DNA of 56,670 nt, from contig CACPDC010000011.1 of the NCBI GenBank assembly GCA_902632595.1, forward strand, positions 1 through 56,670. Direction: 5' to 3'. The DNA comes from an uncultured SAR116 cluster alpha proteobacterium. Its GTDB lineage: Bacteria > Pseudomonadota > Alphaproteobacteria > Puniceispirillales > Puniceispirillaceae. The translations under genes were made by a program, and so were the position numbers. The notes under the pieces were generated by a model that was not told where the DNA came from, made no database searches, and saw only the letters and a list, made by a program, of their open reading frames with translations. Positions 8,860 to 16,837 of the stretch are shown piece after piece; within the stretch, counting starts at the first letter, position 1, and the number at the start of each line of letters is the position of its first letter.

Positions 8860-9095
8860 TCTCGATTCTATTCTGTGTCTATTAAATTAATTTGGAAAAA
8901 TGTCATTATTTTACTCTAATTTCAATGACAAATCCGATTATTTTGTTAAAAACAAGTGATATTCTCTTTTAAAAATAACATCACTTACTATCAAAAAAAA
9001 TAACTTATAAGTAGCTTTGCAAGAACGATTAAAATAGGAATTAAAAACCTATTATTGTAGAAAGGAAATAAACCTATACTAAGAGTAATTAAGAT
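8860..9095. promoter_or_regulatory. Divergent intergenic region rfaE1 / epimerase with two hairpin-capable dyads
   Basis: About 236 nt without a gene, carrying promoters for divergent surface-sugar genes. Visible inverted repeats are AAGTGAT (8954-8960) with ATCACTT (8980-8986), loop 19 nt, and AATAGG (9033-9038) with CCTATT (9048-9053), loop 9 nt. The second lies 43 nt before the epimerase ATG and would fall in its leader. No convincing -35/-10 pair was found. Confidence 0.3.
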
Positions 9096-10103
9096 ATGAA
9101 TACTATTATAACAGGCGCCGCTGGTTTTATCGGAATGCATGTCAGTAAGAAATTACTTGATAATGGACATAATATAACAGGAATAGATAATCTAAACGCT
9201 TATTATGATCAAACCTTAAAACATAGTAGACTTAACACCCTTCATAGTCATAAAAATTTTACATTTTATGAGCAAGATATTTCGAATAAGAACGCACTTA
9301 TGGAGATATTTTCAGAAGCTAAGGCAGAATGTGTAATTAATCTGGCTGCCCAGGCTGGTGTTCGGTATAGCCTAATTGACCCTGACGCCTATGGTAAAAG
9401 TAATCTTATTGGTTTTCTTAATATTTTAGAGGCATGTAGAAGTTTTAACATATCACATCTTATTTATGCGAGTTCTTCATCAATATATGGTTCAAATGAA
9501 GAAAAACCTTTTAAAGAAACCCACAATACTGACCATCCTATATCCTTGTATGGCGCAACAAAAAAAGCTAATGAAATAATGGCTCATAGCTATAGTCATT
9601 TATTTCAGATACCAACTACTGGACTTCGTTTTTTCACCGTCTATGGTCCTTGGGGGCGCCCAGATATGGCTCTTTTCAAATTTACAAAAGCCATTCTTGA
9701 GAACAAACCAATCAATATTCATAATCACGGTAATATGGTTCGAGATTTCACTTATATTGATGATGTTGTGCAAGCAATAACCCAACTAATAAATAAACCA
9801 GCAACATCAGATTCTGATTATAACACCAGTAAGCCAAATGCTAGTACTAGTAATGATCCATGGCGTATTTTTAATATCGGCAATGGGAGACCAACTCCTC
9901 TTATGGATTATATTTATGCGATTGAAAAAGCATTAGGAAAGGAGGCCAAAAAAAACTTTTTGCCAGTCCAACAAGGAGAAGTTTTGGAAACTTCATCTTC
10001 CTCACAAGGCCTAGAGAATTGGATTGGATTTAAACCAGAGACGTCTGTTTTAGTAGGTGTTGAGAATTTTGTAGAGTGGTATCTATCTTACTATAAAGTC
10101 TAG
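9096..10103 (+). CDS. UDP-glucuronate 4-epimerase-like SDR (extended NAD-dependent epimerase)
   Basis: 335 aa. The Rossmann motif GAAGFIG is at residues 7-13; YxxxK is Tyr152/Lys156 (SLYGATKKANE); and RFFTVYGPWGRPDMA is the signature of UDP-glucuronate 4-epimerases (GAE/LpsL/Cap1J type). These interconvert UDP-GlcA and UDP-GalA in the cytosol for capsule or LPS core. It is divergent from rfaE1-rfaE2, which makes an LPS or capsule role likely. The ribosome site is weak (AAGAG about 10 nt before the ATG), but the protein N-terminus fixes the start. An insertion of low-complexity Ser/Asn/Thr (about 240-252) precedes WRIFNIGNG. Confidence 0.9.
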   Translation: MNTIITGAAGFIGMHVSKKLLDNGHNITGIDNLNAYYDQTLKHSRLNTLHSHKNFTFYEQDISNKNALMEIFSEAKAECVINLAAQAGVRYSLIDPDAYGKSNLIGFLNILEACRSFNISHLIYASSSSIYGSNEEKPFKETHNTDHPISLYGATKKANEIMAHSYSHLFQIPTTGLRFFTVYGPWGRPDMALFKFTKAILENKPINIHNHGNMVRDFTYIDDVVQAITQLINKPATSDSDYNTSKPNASTSNDPWRIFNIGNGRPTPLMDYIYAIEKALGKEAKKNFLPVQQGEVLETSSSSQGLENWIGFKPETSVLVGVENFVEWYLSYYKV

Positions 10104-10210
10104 CCAACAAAATAATTATTTTATTTAAACTAATTTGATGATACCTGTAATTCGGATAGAATATTTTTTTAAAAATGATTGCATGATTTTGTTTTAAAAT
10201 GCTTTATTCC

Positions 10211-10236
10211 AAAAGGGGTGGCATGAATACCCTTTT
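10211..10236 (+). terminator. Hairpin downstream of the epimerase gene
   Basis: AAAAGGG (10211-10217) pairs with CCCTTTT (10230-10236) around a 12-nt loop, about 110 nt after the epimerase stop; the bases after it are only moderately T-rich. Possible first terminator on the plus strand. Confidence 0.4.
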
Positions 10237-10287
10237 CCTTATTACCTTAAATGGAAAGCATTTTGCAGTTAAAACGGCTCCAGCAGC

Positions 10288-10335
10288 AAAAAAATGCTGC
10301 AACTGGAGAAACAGTTAACATGCAGCACTTTTTTT
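10288..10335. terminator. Bidirectional intrinsic terminator between epimerase and znuA
   Basis: TGCTGC AACTG (10295-10305) pairs with CAGTT (10312-10316) and, past a 5-nt bulge, GCAGCA (10322-10327). On the plus strand this is followed by C and seven T (10329-10335); on the minus strand the same stem is followed by seven T (complement of A at 10288-10294). Both convergent genes, epimerase (+) and znuA (-), can therefore terminate here. A competing stem, CTCCAGCAGC (from 10279) with GCTGCaaCTGGAG, overlaps it. Confidence 0.8.
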
Positions 10336-10359
10336 AATTACTAACTGTGGCTCAATTTA

Positions 10360-11418
10360 TTAAGTTTTTGATAGACAATTCTTCAGTGAGGAAGCCATAT
10401 TTCTAATTACTTTGAAATATAAATCTGGACCATTTTTAATCGAAGCGCCGAGAGGATCCAAGACACCTGTTCCAACTTCAGTTCCCTCAACTAATGTACT
10501 TACAATCTTTGGTTCGAATTGAGGTTCCGAAAAAATACAACTCGCCTCCAAGCTTACAATTTTTTCCCTCAATTCTTTCGTTCTTTCCACGCCAGGCAAT
10601 ATTTCTGGAGATACTGTAACCGAGCCAATAGCCGAAACTCCAAAGCGTTTTTCAAAATACTGATATGCATCGTGAAAGACGATATAGCCCTCATTACTGA
10701 GTGGTTTTAATTCGACTGTTAACTCCTCTACTAGTTGATTCAAATCATCTTGGAGTTTTTTAGCATTATTTGCGTATGTTGTGGCGTTAGATGGGTCAAT
10801 TGAAGATAATTCGTCTGCTATTTTATCTACTAAAATAGACGCATTTTTTGGGTCTAACCAGACATGTGGGTCGTGTTCCCCATGGTCATGATGTTCATTA
10901 TCATCATGGTCTTTATGGTCATCATGGTCATCATGGTCATCATGGTCTTTATGGTCGTCATGATCATCATGGTCTTTATGGTCGTCATGATCATCATGGT
11001 CTTTATGGTCTTTATGGTCTTTATGGTCGTCATGATCATCATGATCATGTTCGGAGAATGGGCCGCCTTCGCGAAACTCTAGCTTTAATAGACCATCTGT
11101 GTCTAAAAGTTTTACAACGTTTGCATTTGTGGAAAGCGCTTCAATCGGTTTTTCAAGAAATGTCTCTAGGTCTCTACCAAACCAAAACACAGCGTTAGCT
11201 TCCTGCAGTTCCTTTGCCTGCGACGGCTTTAAAGAGTATGAGTGTGGAGACCCGGCGCCATCTACAATAATGTTTGGTGAACCTACCCCCTCCATAACGC
11301 CCGCAACGAGAGAATGAACGGGCTTTATAGAAGCTATAACACTGATTTCGGCTTGAGCTACAGATATGCTTGTTGCAAAAGCAGTCGATGCCATTAATAT
11401 GAATTTGTTTGTACGCAT
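10360..11418 (-). CDS. znuA: Zinc ABC transporter substrate-binding protein with long His/Asp loop
   Basis: 352 aa, longer than most ZnuA. A signal peptide (MRTNKFILMASTAFATSISV, cleavage after about Ala23) is followed by IASIKPVHSLVAGVMEG (first ligand His35) and PHSYSLKPSQAKEL. The loop at about residues 122-188 is almost only His, Asp and Lys, made of D-D-H and K-D-H triplets. EHDPHVWLDPKNA and FHDAYQYFEKRFG supply the remaining metal-site motifs. It binds Zn(II) in the periplasm and hands it to ZnuBC; the His loop is known in the family as a metal-gathering segment. The gene is divergent from znuC, and a Zur-like dyad lies between them. Confidence 0.95.
   Translation of the reverse strand: MRTNKFILMASTAFATSISVAQAEISVIASIKPVHSLVAGVMEGVGSPNIIVDGAGSPHSYSLKPSQAKELQEANAVFWFGRDLETFLEKPIEALSTNANVVKLLDTDGLLKLEFREGGPFSEHDHDDHDDHKDHKDHKDHDDHDDHKDHDDHDDHKDHDDHDDHDDHKDHDDNEHHDHGEHDPHVWLDPKNASILVDKIADELSSIDPSNATTYANNAKKLQDDLNQLVEELTVELKPLSNEGYIVFHDAYQYFEKRFGVSAIGSVTVSPEILPGVERTKELREKIVSLEASCIFSEPQFEPKIVSTLVEGTEVGTGVLDPLGASIKNGPDLYFKVIRNMASSLKNCLSKT
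10898..11050 (-). repeat. In-frame 9-bp tandem repeat encoding the ZnuA His/Asp loop
   Basis: About sixteen degenerate 9-bp units, GAC-CAT-GAT or GAC-CAT-AAA on the coding strand, lie end to end. Higher-order blocks are visible on the plus strand, for example ATGGTCTTT repeated and a longer block with GTCATGATCATC that recurs. All units are multiples of three, so copy-number change would alter loop length without breaking the frame. Confidence 0.9.
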
Positions 11419-11456
11419 TATGATTTCCCTGGAATATTATCTAGACTGAAATGTAA

Positions 11457-11471
11457 TGTTATAATATAACA
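11457..11471. promoter_or_regulatory. Candidate Zur operator between znuA and znuC
   Basis: TGTTATAATATAACA is a perfect 7-1-7 palindrome, embedded in GAAATG..., which resembles the proteobacterial Zur consensus core GTTATAnTATAAC. It lies 38 nt before the znuA start and 45 nt before the znuC start. For znuA, TTATAA overlapping the dyad and GATAAT 17 nt later make a possible promoter; for znuC, ATGACT (from 11476) and TATATT 17 nt later do the same. A Fur-family gene closes the znuCB operon. Confidence 0.8.
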
Positions 11472-11516
11472 CTTTTATGACTTATTCAACAAAATAACCT
11501 ATATTCTAAAAAGAAA

Positions 11517-12263
11517 ATGTTAAGAAAAGAAAATGCACTTATAACACTAACTAATGCTGGGGTTAGAAGAGATAGAAAATGGCTCGTGAGAGGCATTACA
11601 ATGAGTGTGCATAGTGGAGAAATTGTCACATTAATAGGGCCAAACGGATCGGGAAAAACTACAACTGCTAAAATGGCTCTTGGTCTTTTAGGTGTAAATG
11701 AGGGAACAACGGGTCGAAAAAAAAATTTACGCATTGGCTATGTGCCTCAAAAATTACAAATCGATTGGACTGTTCCTATAAAAGTTAAACGATTCATTTC
11801 TTTAACAAATAAAATTTCGGATAAAGAAATTGAATTTGCATTATCATTAACAAATACATCCCATCTTTCTAATAAGGAAGTGCGTATGCTTTCTGGTGGA
11901 GAATTACAACGTGTTATGGTCGCTAGGGCAATTGCATTGTCGCCAGAATTTTTAGTTTTGGATGAACCAGTGCAAGGGGTGGATTATAAAGGTGAAGATG
12001 CAATTTATAATTTAATTGAAGAAACACGAACTAAACTAAATTGTGGCATATTGCTTATATCCCATGACTTACATATGGTAATGTCTACAACGGACAAAGT
12101 TATCTGTTTAAACGGTCACATATGCTGCTCGGGAACACCTGGCGTTGTCACGACAAGTCCTGAATTTAAAGACCTTTTTGGTGAGAGAATGGCTACAAAT
12201 TTGGCTATTTATCAACATAATCACGATCACGAACATTTAATAGATGGCAGTATAAAAAAATGA
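11517..12263 (+). CDS. znuC: Zinc ABC transporter ATP-binding protein
   Basis: 248 aa ATPase. Walker A is GPNGSGKTT at residues 41-49, the Q-loop is in GYVPQKLQIDW, the signature is LSGGELQRVMVARAIA, and Walker B is LVLDEPVQGVD, followed by the switch His in LLISHDLHMV. It energises zinc import through ZnuB at the inner membrane. The C-terminus ends with YQHNHDHEHLIDG, a small His-rich tail often seen in ZnuC. It is divergent from znuA across the dyad operator and followed by znuB and zur. Confidence 0.95.
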   Translation: MLRKENALITLTNAGVRRDRKWLVRGITMSVHSGEIVTLIGPNGSGKTTTAKMALGLLGVNEGTTGRKKNLRIGYVPQKLQIDWTVPIKVKRFISLTNKISDKEIEFALSLTNTSHLSNKEVRMLSGGELQRVMVARAIALSPEFLVLDEPVQGVDYKGEDAIYNLIEETRTKLNCGILLISHDLHMVMSTTDKVICLNGHICCSGTPGVVTTSPEFKDLFGERMATNLAIYQHNHDHEHLIDGSIKK

Positions 12264-12362
12264 ACCTAAAAAAATTACCGGATTGTAAAAAAATACCTTT
12301 ATTTTTAAAAATTAAGTATTTTTGCAATGTGATATCGACACATTTATAATTTGGATAAAAAC

Positions 12363-13160
12363 ATGCTTGACGATTTTTTTATGCGTTCGATCATTGGAGG
12401 AGTTGGTGTTGCCACGGTTGTAGGGCCACTTGGATGCTTTGTTGTATGGCGCAGATTAGCTTATTTCGGAGATACTCTCTCACATTCTGCCCTTTTAGGC
12501 GTAGCTCTAGCATTGCTTTTACAAATAAATATCACCCTGTCTGTATTTATAACAAGCGTATTTGTAGCGTTTGCTCTATTATTTTTGCAAAAAGGTCAAA
12601 AATTGTCATCCGACACTTTGCTTGGAATACTAGCCCATTCTACTATTGCGCTTGGACTTATCGCTCTCTCATTTATGACCTGGGTAAGAGTAGATTTAAT
12701 GGGTTTTTTATTTGGAGATATACTATCCATTACAAAACAAGATATTTTAATTATTTGGGTTGGTGGTTTATTAGTTTTGTTTTGCCTCATTCTAGTTTGG
12801 AAAAAGCTTTTCGCTACCACAGTTAGCCCAGAAATTGCTGAAGCAGAAGGATTAAACCCCCAGCGCTCTAACTTTTTCTTTATGATTATGTTAGCACTAG
12901 TTATAGCCATTTCTATGAAAATCGTTGGAGTTATGCTATTGACAGCATTATTGATTATCCCTGCTGCATCGGCGCGTCATTTTTCCACTAGCCCGGAACA
13001 AATGGCCATTATATCAATACTTTTTGGTATTAGCTCAGTCCTATTTGGACTTTTTGGCTCTTTGGAATTTGATATACCAGCAGGCCCTAGTATTATTGTT
13101 GCCTCACTTATATTATTTTTAACTACTATCTCAAAAAATTTGATTTTCAAAAATAGTTAA
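12363..13160 (+). CDS. znuB: Zinc ABC transporter permease
   Basis: 265 aa from the ATG at 12363 (MLDDFFMRSIIGGVG), which matches typical ZnuB starts; a TTG at 12351 would add four residues. GPLGCFVVWRRLAYFGDTLSHSALLG is the family signature of the ABC-3 permeases. About eight hydrophobic segments follow. It forms the membrane channel with ZnuC. It sits 99 nt after znuC and 39 nt before zur, in one probable operon. Confidence 0.95.
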   Translation: MLDDFFMRSIIGGVGVATVVGPLGCFVVWRRLAYFGDTLSHSALLGVALALLLQINITLSVFITSVFVAFALLFLQKGQKLSSDTLLGILAHSTIALGLIALSFMTWVRVDLMGFLFGDILSITKQDILIIWVGGLLVLFCLILVWKKLFATTVSPEIAEAEGLNPQRSNFFFMIMLALVIAISMKIVGVMLLTALLIIPAASARHFSTSPEQMAIISILFGISSVLFGLFGSLEFDIPAGPSIIVASLILFLTTISKNLIFKNS

Positions 13161-13199
13161 ATCTTTTAATCTACCATTAACTTAAATTTAGAACTATAC

Positions 13200-13610
13200 A
13201 TGAACCAAGAATTAGAACCAAAACACAAACTTACGAAAAATCAAACACTAGTGTTAAAAATCCTTGAGAAGGCTAACACGCCTCTGAGCGCTTATTCCCT
13301 TCTTGATAAGTTAAGAGAACATGGTTTTAAAGCTCCGCCTCAAATCTATCGGGCACTTGATAAATTAATGGAATTTGGAAAGGTCCATCGAATCGAAAGT
13401 ATGAATGCTTTTATAGCTTGTGAGCATACTTTATGTGAAATAAGTCCTATGACAGCTTTCACCATATGTCAAAAATGTGAGAAAGTATCTGAAGTGAAGG
13501 ACGAAGAATTATCGAATTATATTAATTTAAGGGCAGAAAAGTTTGGGCTTAGCGCACCTAAAACAAATATAGAGATCCATGGGTTATGTACCAATTGTTT
13601 AAGTACTTAA
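13200..13610 (+). CDS. zur: Zinc-responsive Fur-family repressor
   Basis: 136 aa Fur-family protein. A winged-helix DNA-binding domain fills residues about 10-75 (KAPPQIYRALDKLMEFGKVHRIES). The C-terminal domain has ACEH, ICQKCEKV and GLCTNC, giving the CxxC...CxxC structural zinc site of Zur. It is the last gene of znuC-znuB-zur, and a Zur-like dyad lies before znuC, so autoregulation by zinc is the simple reading. Confidence 0.93.
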   Translation: MNQELEPKHKLTKNQTLVLKILEKANTPLSAYSLLDKLREHGFKAPPQIYRALDKLMEFGKVHRIESMNAFIACEHTLCEISPMTAFTICQKCEKVSEVKDEELSNYINLRAEKFGLSAPKTNIEIHGLCTNCLST

Positions 13611-13698
13611 AATGAAAAAATAACCGAAGGGATTTATTTTTCTTTGACCTTTAATTTACAAATTTTCGTTAATTATCTGATTTTAATGAAATTTTAGA

Positions 13699-13727
13699 TT
13701 GACCTTTAGAGTTAACACTTCTAATAA
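13699..13727 (+). promoter_or_regulatory. Sigma-70-like promoter candidate before the M23 peptidase gene
   Basis: TTGACC (13699-13704), 17-nt spacer, TAATAA (13722-13727), 62 nt before the start at 13790. The ten bases TTGACCTTTA also occur 55 nt earlier at 13644. Confidence 0.45.
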
Positions 13728-13789
13728 ACAAGTCAGAATTTTTAAAATTTGCAATTTTTTTTGGTTTTTTTTACCAACTAAACTGGCGA

Positions 13790-15253
13790 GTGGGCAAATC
13801 TATGTTTCGGGCAACAAACGCTAAAGCTCAAAATTGGCATACAACAATGATGGTTTTTATTCATGCTTGTATACTTACTGTTGCCTTATTTCCTCTCAGT
13901 ATAGATAGCTCTTATGCTAAATCTGATAAAATAAAAGGGTATCTGGATCAAAAAAGTGATGTCTCAGACATACAATTTGTATCTACTATTACTCCTACCC
14001 CAAAACCCGAACTTATATTGCTCCTAGGGGGTAATATAGTTGAAATGGAAGGCCCTTTAATTCGCCCGTCAATGGAAGAAGTTCTTCCAATATCCTCATC
14101 TACTATCGGCGGACTTTTATCTATAGAGGCTAACCTCTTCATAAAACGGGAAATCAATTTGACGCTCAAAAAAAATGAAACGTTAGCGGACATTCTTAAA
14201 CGCGCCGAATTCCCTTCTAATGTTCGTTACCAAATTGCCAAAATCGTTTCTCAAAAAATAAACGTTAGAAAACTCGGCATTGGTATGAATTTCACAATCG
14301 GATTTGATGATTACAACCAACCGGTAGCAGTTAAGATTAATCAATCTGAAAAATTGGACTATTTTATTTTTAAAAATACGTTTGGCTCTTGGCAAGGGTT
14401 ACAGGCTCTAAGGCCTATTGATTCACAATTTATGCATGCTGCTGGAGTAATTGATGATACGTTATATGAGGCTGCGCTGTCTTCTAATGTGCCATTATCA
14501 GCACTAGATAACTTTATGCGGGTAATGGGCTTCTCAGTAGATTTTCAGCGCCAGCTGCAACAAGGAGACACATTTGAATTAGTTTACAAAAAAACTACGG
14601 ACAGAATAACAGGAGAGACTCTTTCAGTCGGCGAAGTTCATTATGTTGGAATGGTATTGTCTGGGAAAAAAATAGGGTACTATAGGCACCAAAATAATAA
14701 TGGTAGTATAGGTTGGTATGATAAAGATGGAACTTCGGCTGTAAGAACCCTCATGCGAACCCCTGTAAATGGGGCCAGACTTTCATCAAGTTATGGTATG
14801 AGAAAACATCCTATATCTGGATATAATAAACTTCACAAAGGCGTTGATTTTGCTGTGCCATCTGGCACCCCTATTTTAGCTGCAGGGGCCGGAAGGATTG
14901 AAATGGCTGGTTGGAACGGAAATTATGGCCGTTATATACGGATAAGACATAATAACACGTATCAAACAGCATATGCCCATTTATCAGCCATAGCTAAAGG
15001 AGTTTATGCTGGCTCACAAGTAGACCAAGGTCAGGTTATTGGCTATGTTGGTTCTACGGGTCGCTCTACTGGACCCCATTTGCATTATGAAATTTTAGTA
15101 AATCGCCGACAAGTAAATCCAATGACCATTAATTTACCTACTGGTAAAAACCTATCTGATGTTGATAAGAATAGTTTTGAAAATACAGTGAAAAACCTGA
15201 ACCAGTATATAACAAATAATGATATAAAAAATTATGCAGGTGCTACTCTTTAA
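13790..15253 (+). CDS. M23-family peptidoglycan endopeptidase (MepM/lysostaphin-like)
   Basis: 487 aa from a GTG at 13790, or 483 aa from the in-frame ATG at 13802. A membrane anchor or uncleaved signal lies at about residues 20-42. The middle region (about 125-300) contains an NETLADILKRAEF segment resembling the LysM/OapA-like domain of MepM-type proteins. The C-terminal LytM domain has zinc ligands His349 and Asp353 (LHKGVDF) and His430/His432 (HLHYE). It should cleave cross-links in murein in the periplasm. It lies alone between zur and a MOSC gene, with a promoter candidate upstream. Confidence 0.9.
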   Translation: MGKSMFRATNAKAQNWHTTMMVFIHACILTVALFPLSIDSSYAKSDKIKGYLDQKSDVSDIQFVSTITPTPKPELILLLGGNIVEMEGPLIRPSMEEVLPISSSTIGGLLSIEANLFIKREINLTLKKNETLADILKRAEFPSNVRYQIAKIVSQKINVRKLGIGMNFTIGFDDYNQPVAVKINQSEKLDYFIFKNTFGSWQGLQALRPIDSQFMHAAGVIDDTLYEAALSSNVPLSALDNFMRVMGFSVDFQRQLQQGDTFELVYKKTTDRITGETLSVGEVHYVGMVLSGKKIGYYRHQNNNGSIGWYDKDGTSAVRTLMRTPVNGARLSSSYGMRKHPISGYNKLHKGVDFAVPSGTPILAAGAGRIEMAGWNGNYGRYIRIRHNNTYQTAYAHLSAIAKGVYAGSQVDQGQVIGYVGSTGRSTGPHLHYEILVNRRQVNPMTINLPTGKNLSDVDKNSFENTVKNLNQYITNNDIKNYAGATL

Positions 15254-15321
15254 TTTAATGTATAGAAAATGAATTTTAAGGGCGAAGTATATTCCTTTGT
15301 ATCATCTGCTGGACCATTATC

Positions 15322-16068
15322 ATGAGGAATATTCACTCTATACATATCTTCCCAATAAAAGGCATGCAGGGGTTTAGTCAAGAAAAATGTCTTTTACAAG
15401 AAAACAAGCTACTTGAAAATGACAGAAGATTTGCTCTTACACAAACAGCCACAGGTAGTCATCTGACCTCTTGGCTTCCTAAATCACACTTTAAACAATT
15501 GGTCAATCAACCAACGCTCGCCAAAATTCGCCTTCAACTAGTAAAAATTAATCCTCTAGTTGTAAGAATAAATAACCAAGAAGAGGCTTTTGATCTTACT
15601 TGCTTAGATAGAAGGCAGGTTTTTGTCAAAACAGTTGAAAAGCTCCTTAAACCAGCAAAATATATTAGCTTTAATTTAGTGGAGTCGATGAAAGGTGGAT
15701 TAAGTGACACTCGAGATCAATGGGTGAGTATTGGAGGCACAGCATCAGCGAATAAACTCATAGAAACTTTTAAGCTTGATCGGTCTATATTTCGCTTCAG
15801 ATTAAATATCTGGATCAAAACAGAGTTTCCTTTTGAAGAATTTAGTTGGAGAGGTCGAATAGGAAAAATTGGAGAAGTGGAATTAGAATTTTTATCGCCT
15901 GTCGGTCGCTGTAATGCTATCAATTTAAGTGCCGAAACTGGTGAGAGTACCGATAAACTACTACCACGAGAAATGCGTGCTAAATTTGGACATAGTAACC
16001 TGGGTATTTTCGCACGGGTTATAAAAACAGGTAAAGTGGCTGTTAATGATAAACTATATTTTATTTAA
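15322..16068 (+). CDS. MOSC-domain protein (MOSC N-terminal beta-barrel plus MOSC)
   Basis: 248 aa. The N-terminal part (SIHIFPIKGMQGFSQEKCLL, then ENDRRFALTQ) matches the MOSC_N barrel; the C-terminal MOSC domain has SPVGRCNAINLSAETGE with the conserved Cys that carries or transfers sulphur. The family includes molybdenum-cofactor sulphurase C-termini and YcbX/mARC-like proteins. The molybdoenzyme genes at the left edge make a cofactor role conceivable, but they are 14 kb away and the link is weak. Start at 15322 is supported by the family N-terminus, not by a clear ribosome site. Confidence 0.8.
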   Translation: MRNIHSIHIFPIKGMQGFSQEKCLLQENKLLENDRRFALTQTATGSHLTSWLPKSHFKQLVNQPTLAKIRLQLVKINPLVVRINNQEEAFDLTCLDRRQVFVKTVEKLLKPAKYISFNLVESMKGGLSDTRDQWVSIGGTASANKLIETFKLDRSIFRFRLNIWIKTEFPFEEFSWRGRIGKIGEVELEFLSPVGRCNAINLSAETGESTDKLLPREMRAKFGHSNLGIFARVIKTGKVAVNDKLYFI

Positions 16069-16126
16069 AAATCTGAAATATTCAATTCACACAAAAAATA
16101 AACATCTGAAAAATATTTAAAAAACA

Positions 16127-16666
16127 TTATGCTACGGCGTCATCTGTTTTTTGCTGGACGTCTTTATTTTTCTCTAAATTTGGCGCTTTTTCTATAGCAA
16201 TAGAACTTATTTCATCTTTATCATCGGAAATGTGGGATTCGTTGTTTAGAGCTTTAACTGGTTTTAGCGTTTGGTCTTCTTTATCTTTTTCAGCAAGATT
16301 ATTGCCCTGCTCCGCGCTATTGTCTATTTCAGTTGAACTATCGTCCAACGAATTTTGTCTGGAGTCAGTTTTGTTCTCCTGTGAATGACGCTTCTGCTCC
16401 ATTGCAGCAAGGATGGTTTGGTGCAGTCTATAATAATGATCCGCAAATTGACTAAAAGCCTCAGCAGAAATTCTTTCACTCGAAGAATTAGCATCCTGTG
16501 CAAGAGCAGTATATTTTTCATATAACTGTTGCGCATTGCCTCTCAATTTACCCTCGGGTCCATTAGACTCAAATGTTGTGTTTCTGTTCACATTTGGTTG
16601 ATTAAAACCGTTATGACGGCGTGCGCGCCCGCGTGAACGCTTTCCGTTTTGATTATTTTGTCTCAT
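16127..16666 (-). CDS. DUF4167-domain protein
   Basis: 179 aa. The basic N-terminus MRQNNQNGKRSRGRARR and the segment LRGNAQQLYEKYTALAQDA...FADHYYRLHQTI match the alphaproteobacterial DUF4167 family. The C-terminal half is acidic and low-complexity. Function is unknown; the basic start suggests nucleic-acid contact. It follows prmC by 171 nt, the usual alphaproteobacterial order (prfA, prmC, DUF4167), and that gap holds two overlapping dyads. Confidence 0.85.
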   Translation of the reverse strand: MRQNNQNGKRSRGRARRHNGFNQPNVNRNTTFESNGPEGKLRGNAQQLYEKYTALAQDANSSSERISAEAFSQFADHYYRLHQTILAAMEQKRHSQENKTDSRQNSLDDSSTEIDNSAEQGNNLAEKDKEDQTLKPVKALNNESHISDDKDEISSIAIEKAPNLEKNKDVQQKTDDAVA

Positions 16667-16742
16667 TAAATATCCGTTGCCAATTTAACCTAGCTACTAG
16701 CTGGTGTTCCGTATTATTTTCGGAGATTAGCTGTTATATCAT

Positions 16743-16771
16743 GGTACAACTTGTACCTAAAAACTTAGGTA
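16743..16771. promoter_or_regulatory. Two overlapping perfect dyads upstream of the DUF4167 gene
   Basis: GGTACAA-C-TTGTACC (16743-16757) and TACCTAA-AAAC-TTAGGTA (16754-16771) share four bases (16754-16757), so only one can form at a time. They lie 77-105 nt before the DUF4167 start and 67 nt after prmC. The first suits a dimeric DNA-binding protein; the second can form an RNA hairpin. Confidence 0.5.
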
Positions 16772-16837
16772 TATAAGACACGACTAAACAAAAATGACAA
16801 GTAAAAATTACAAAATATGAAAATTTTTTTTAATTTT

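Noticed and set aside
10848-11198. Long open frames on the plus strand and a second minus frame through the znuA repeat (runs of Met-Ile, His-Gly-Leu-Tyr)
   Set aside because: They are by-products of the 9-bp repeat read in other frames; znuA explains the region.
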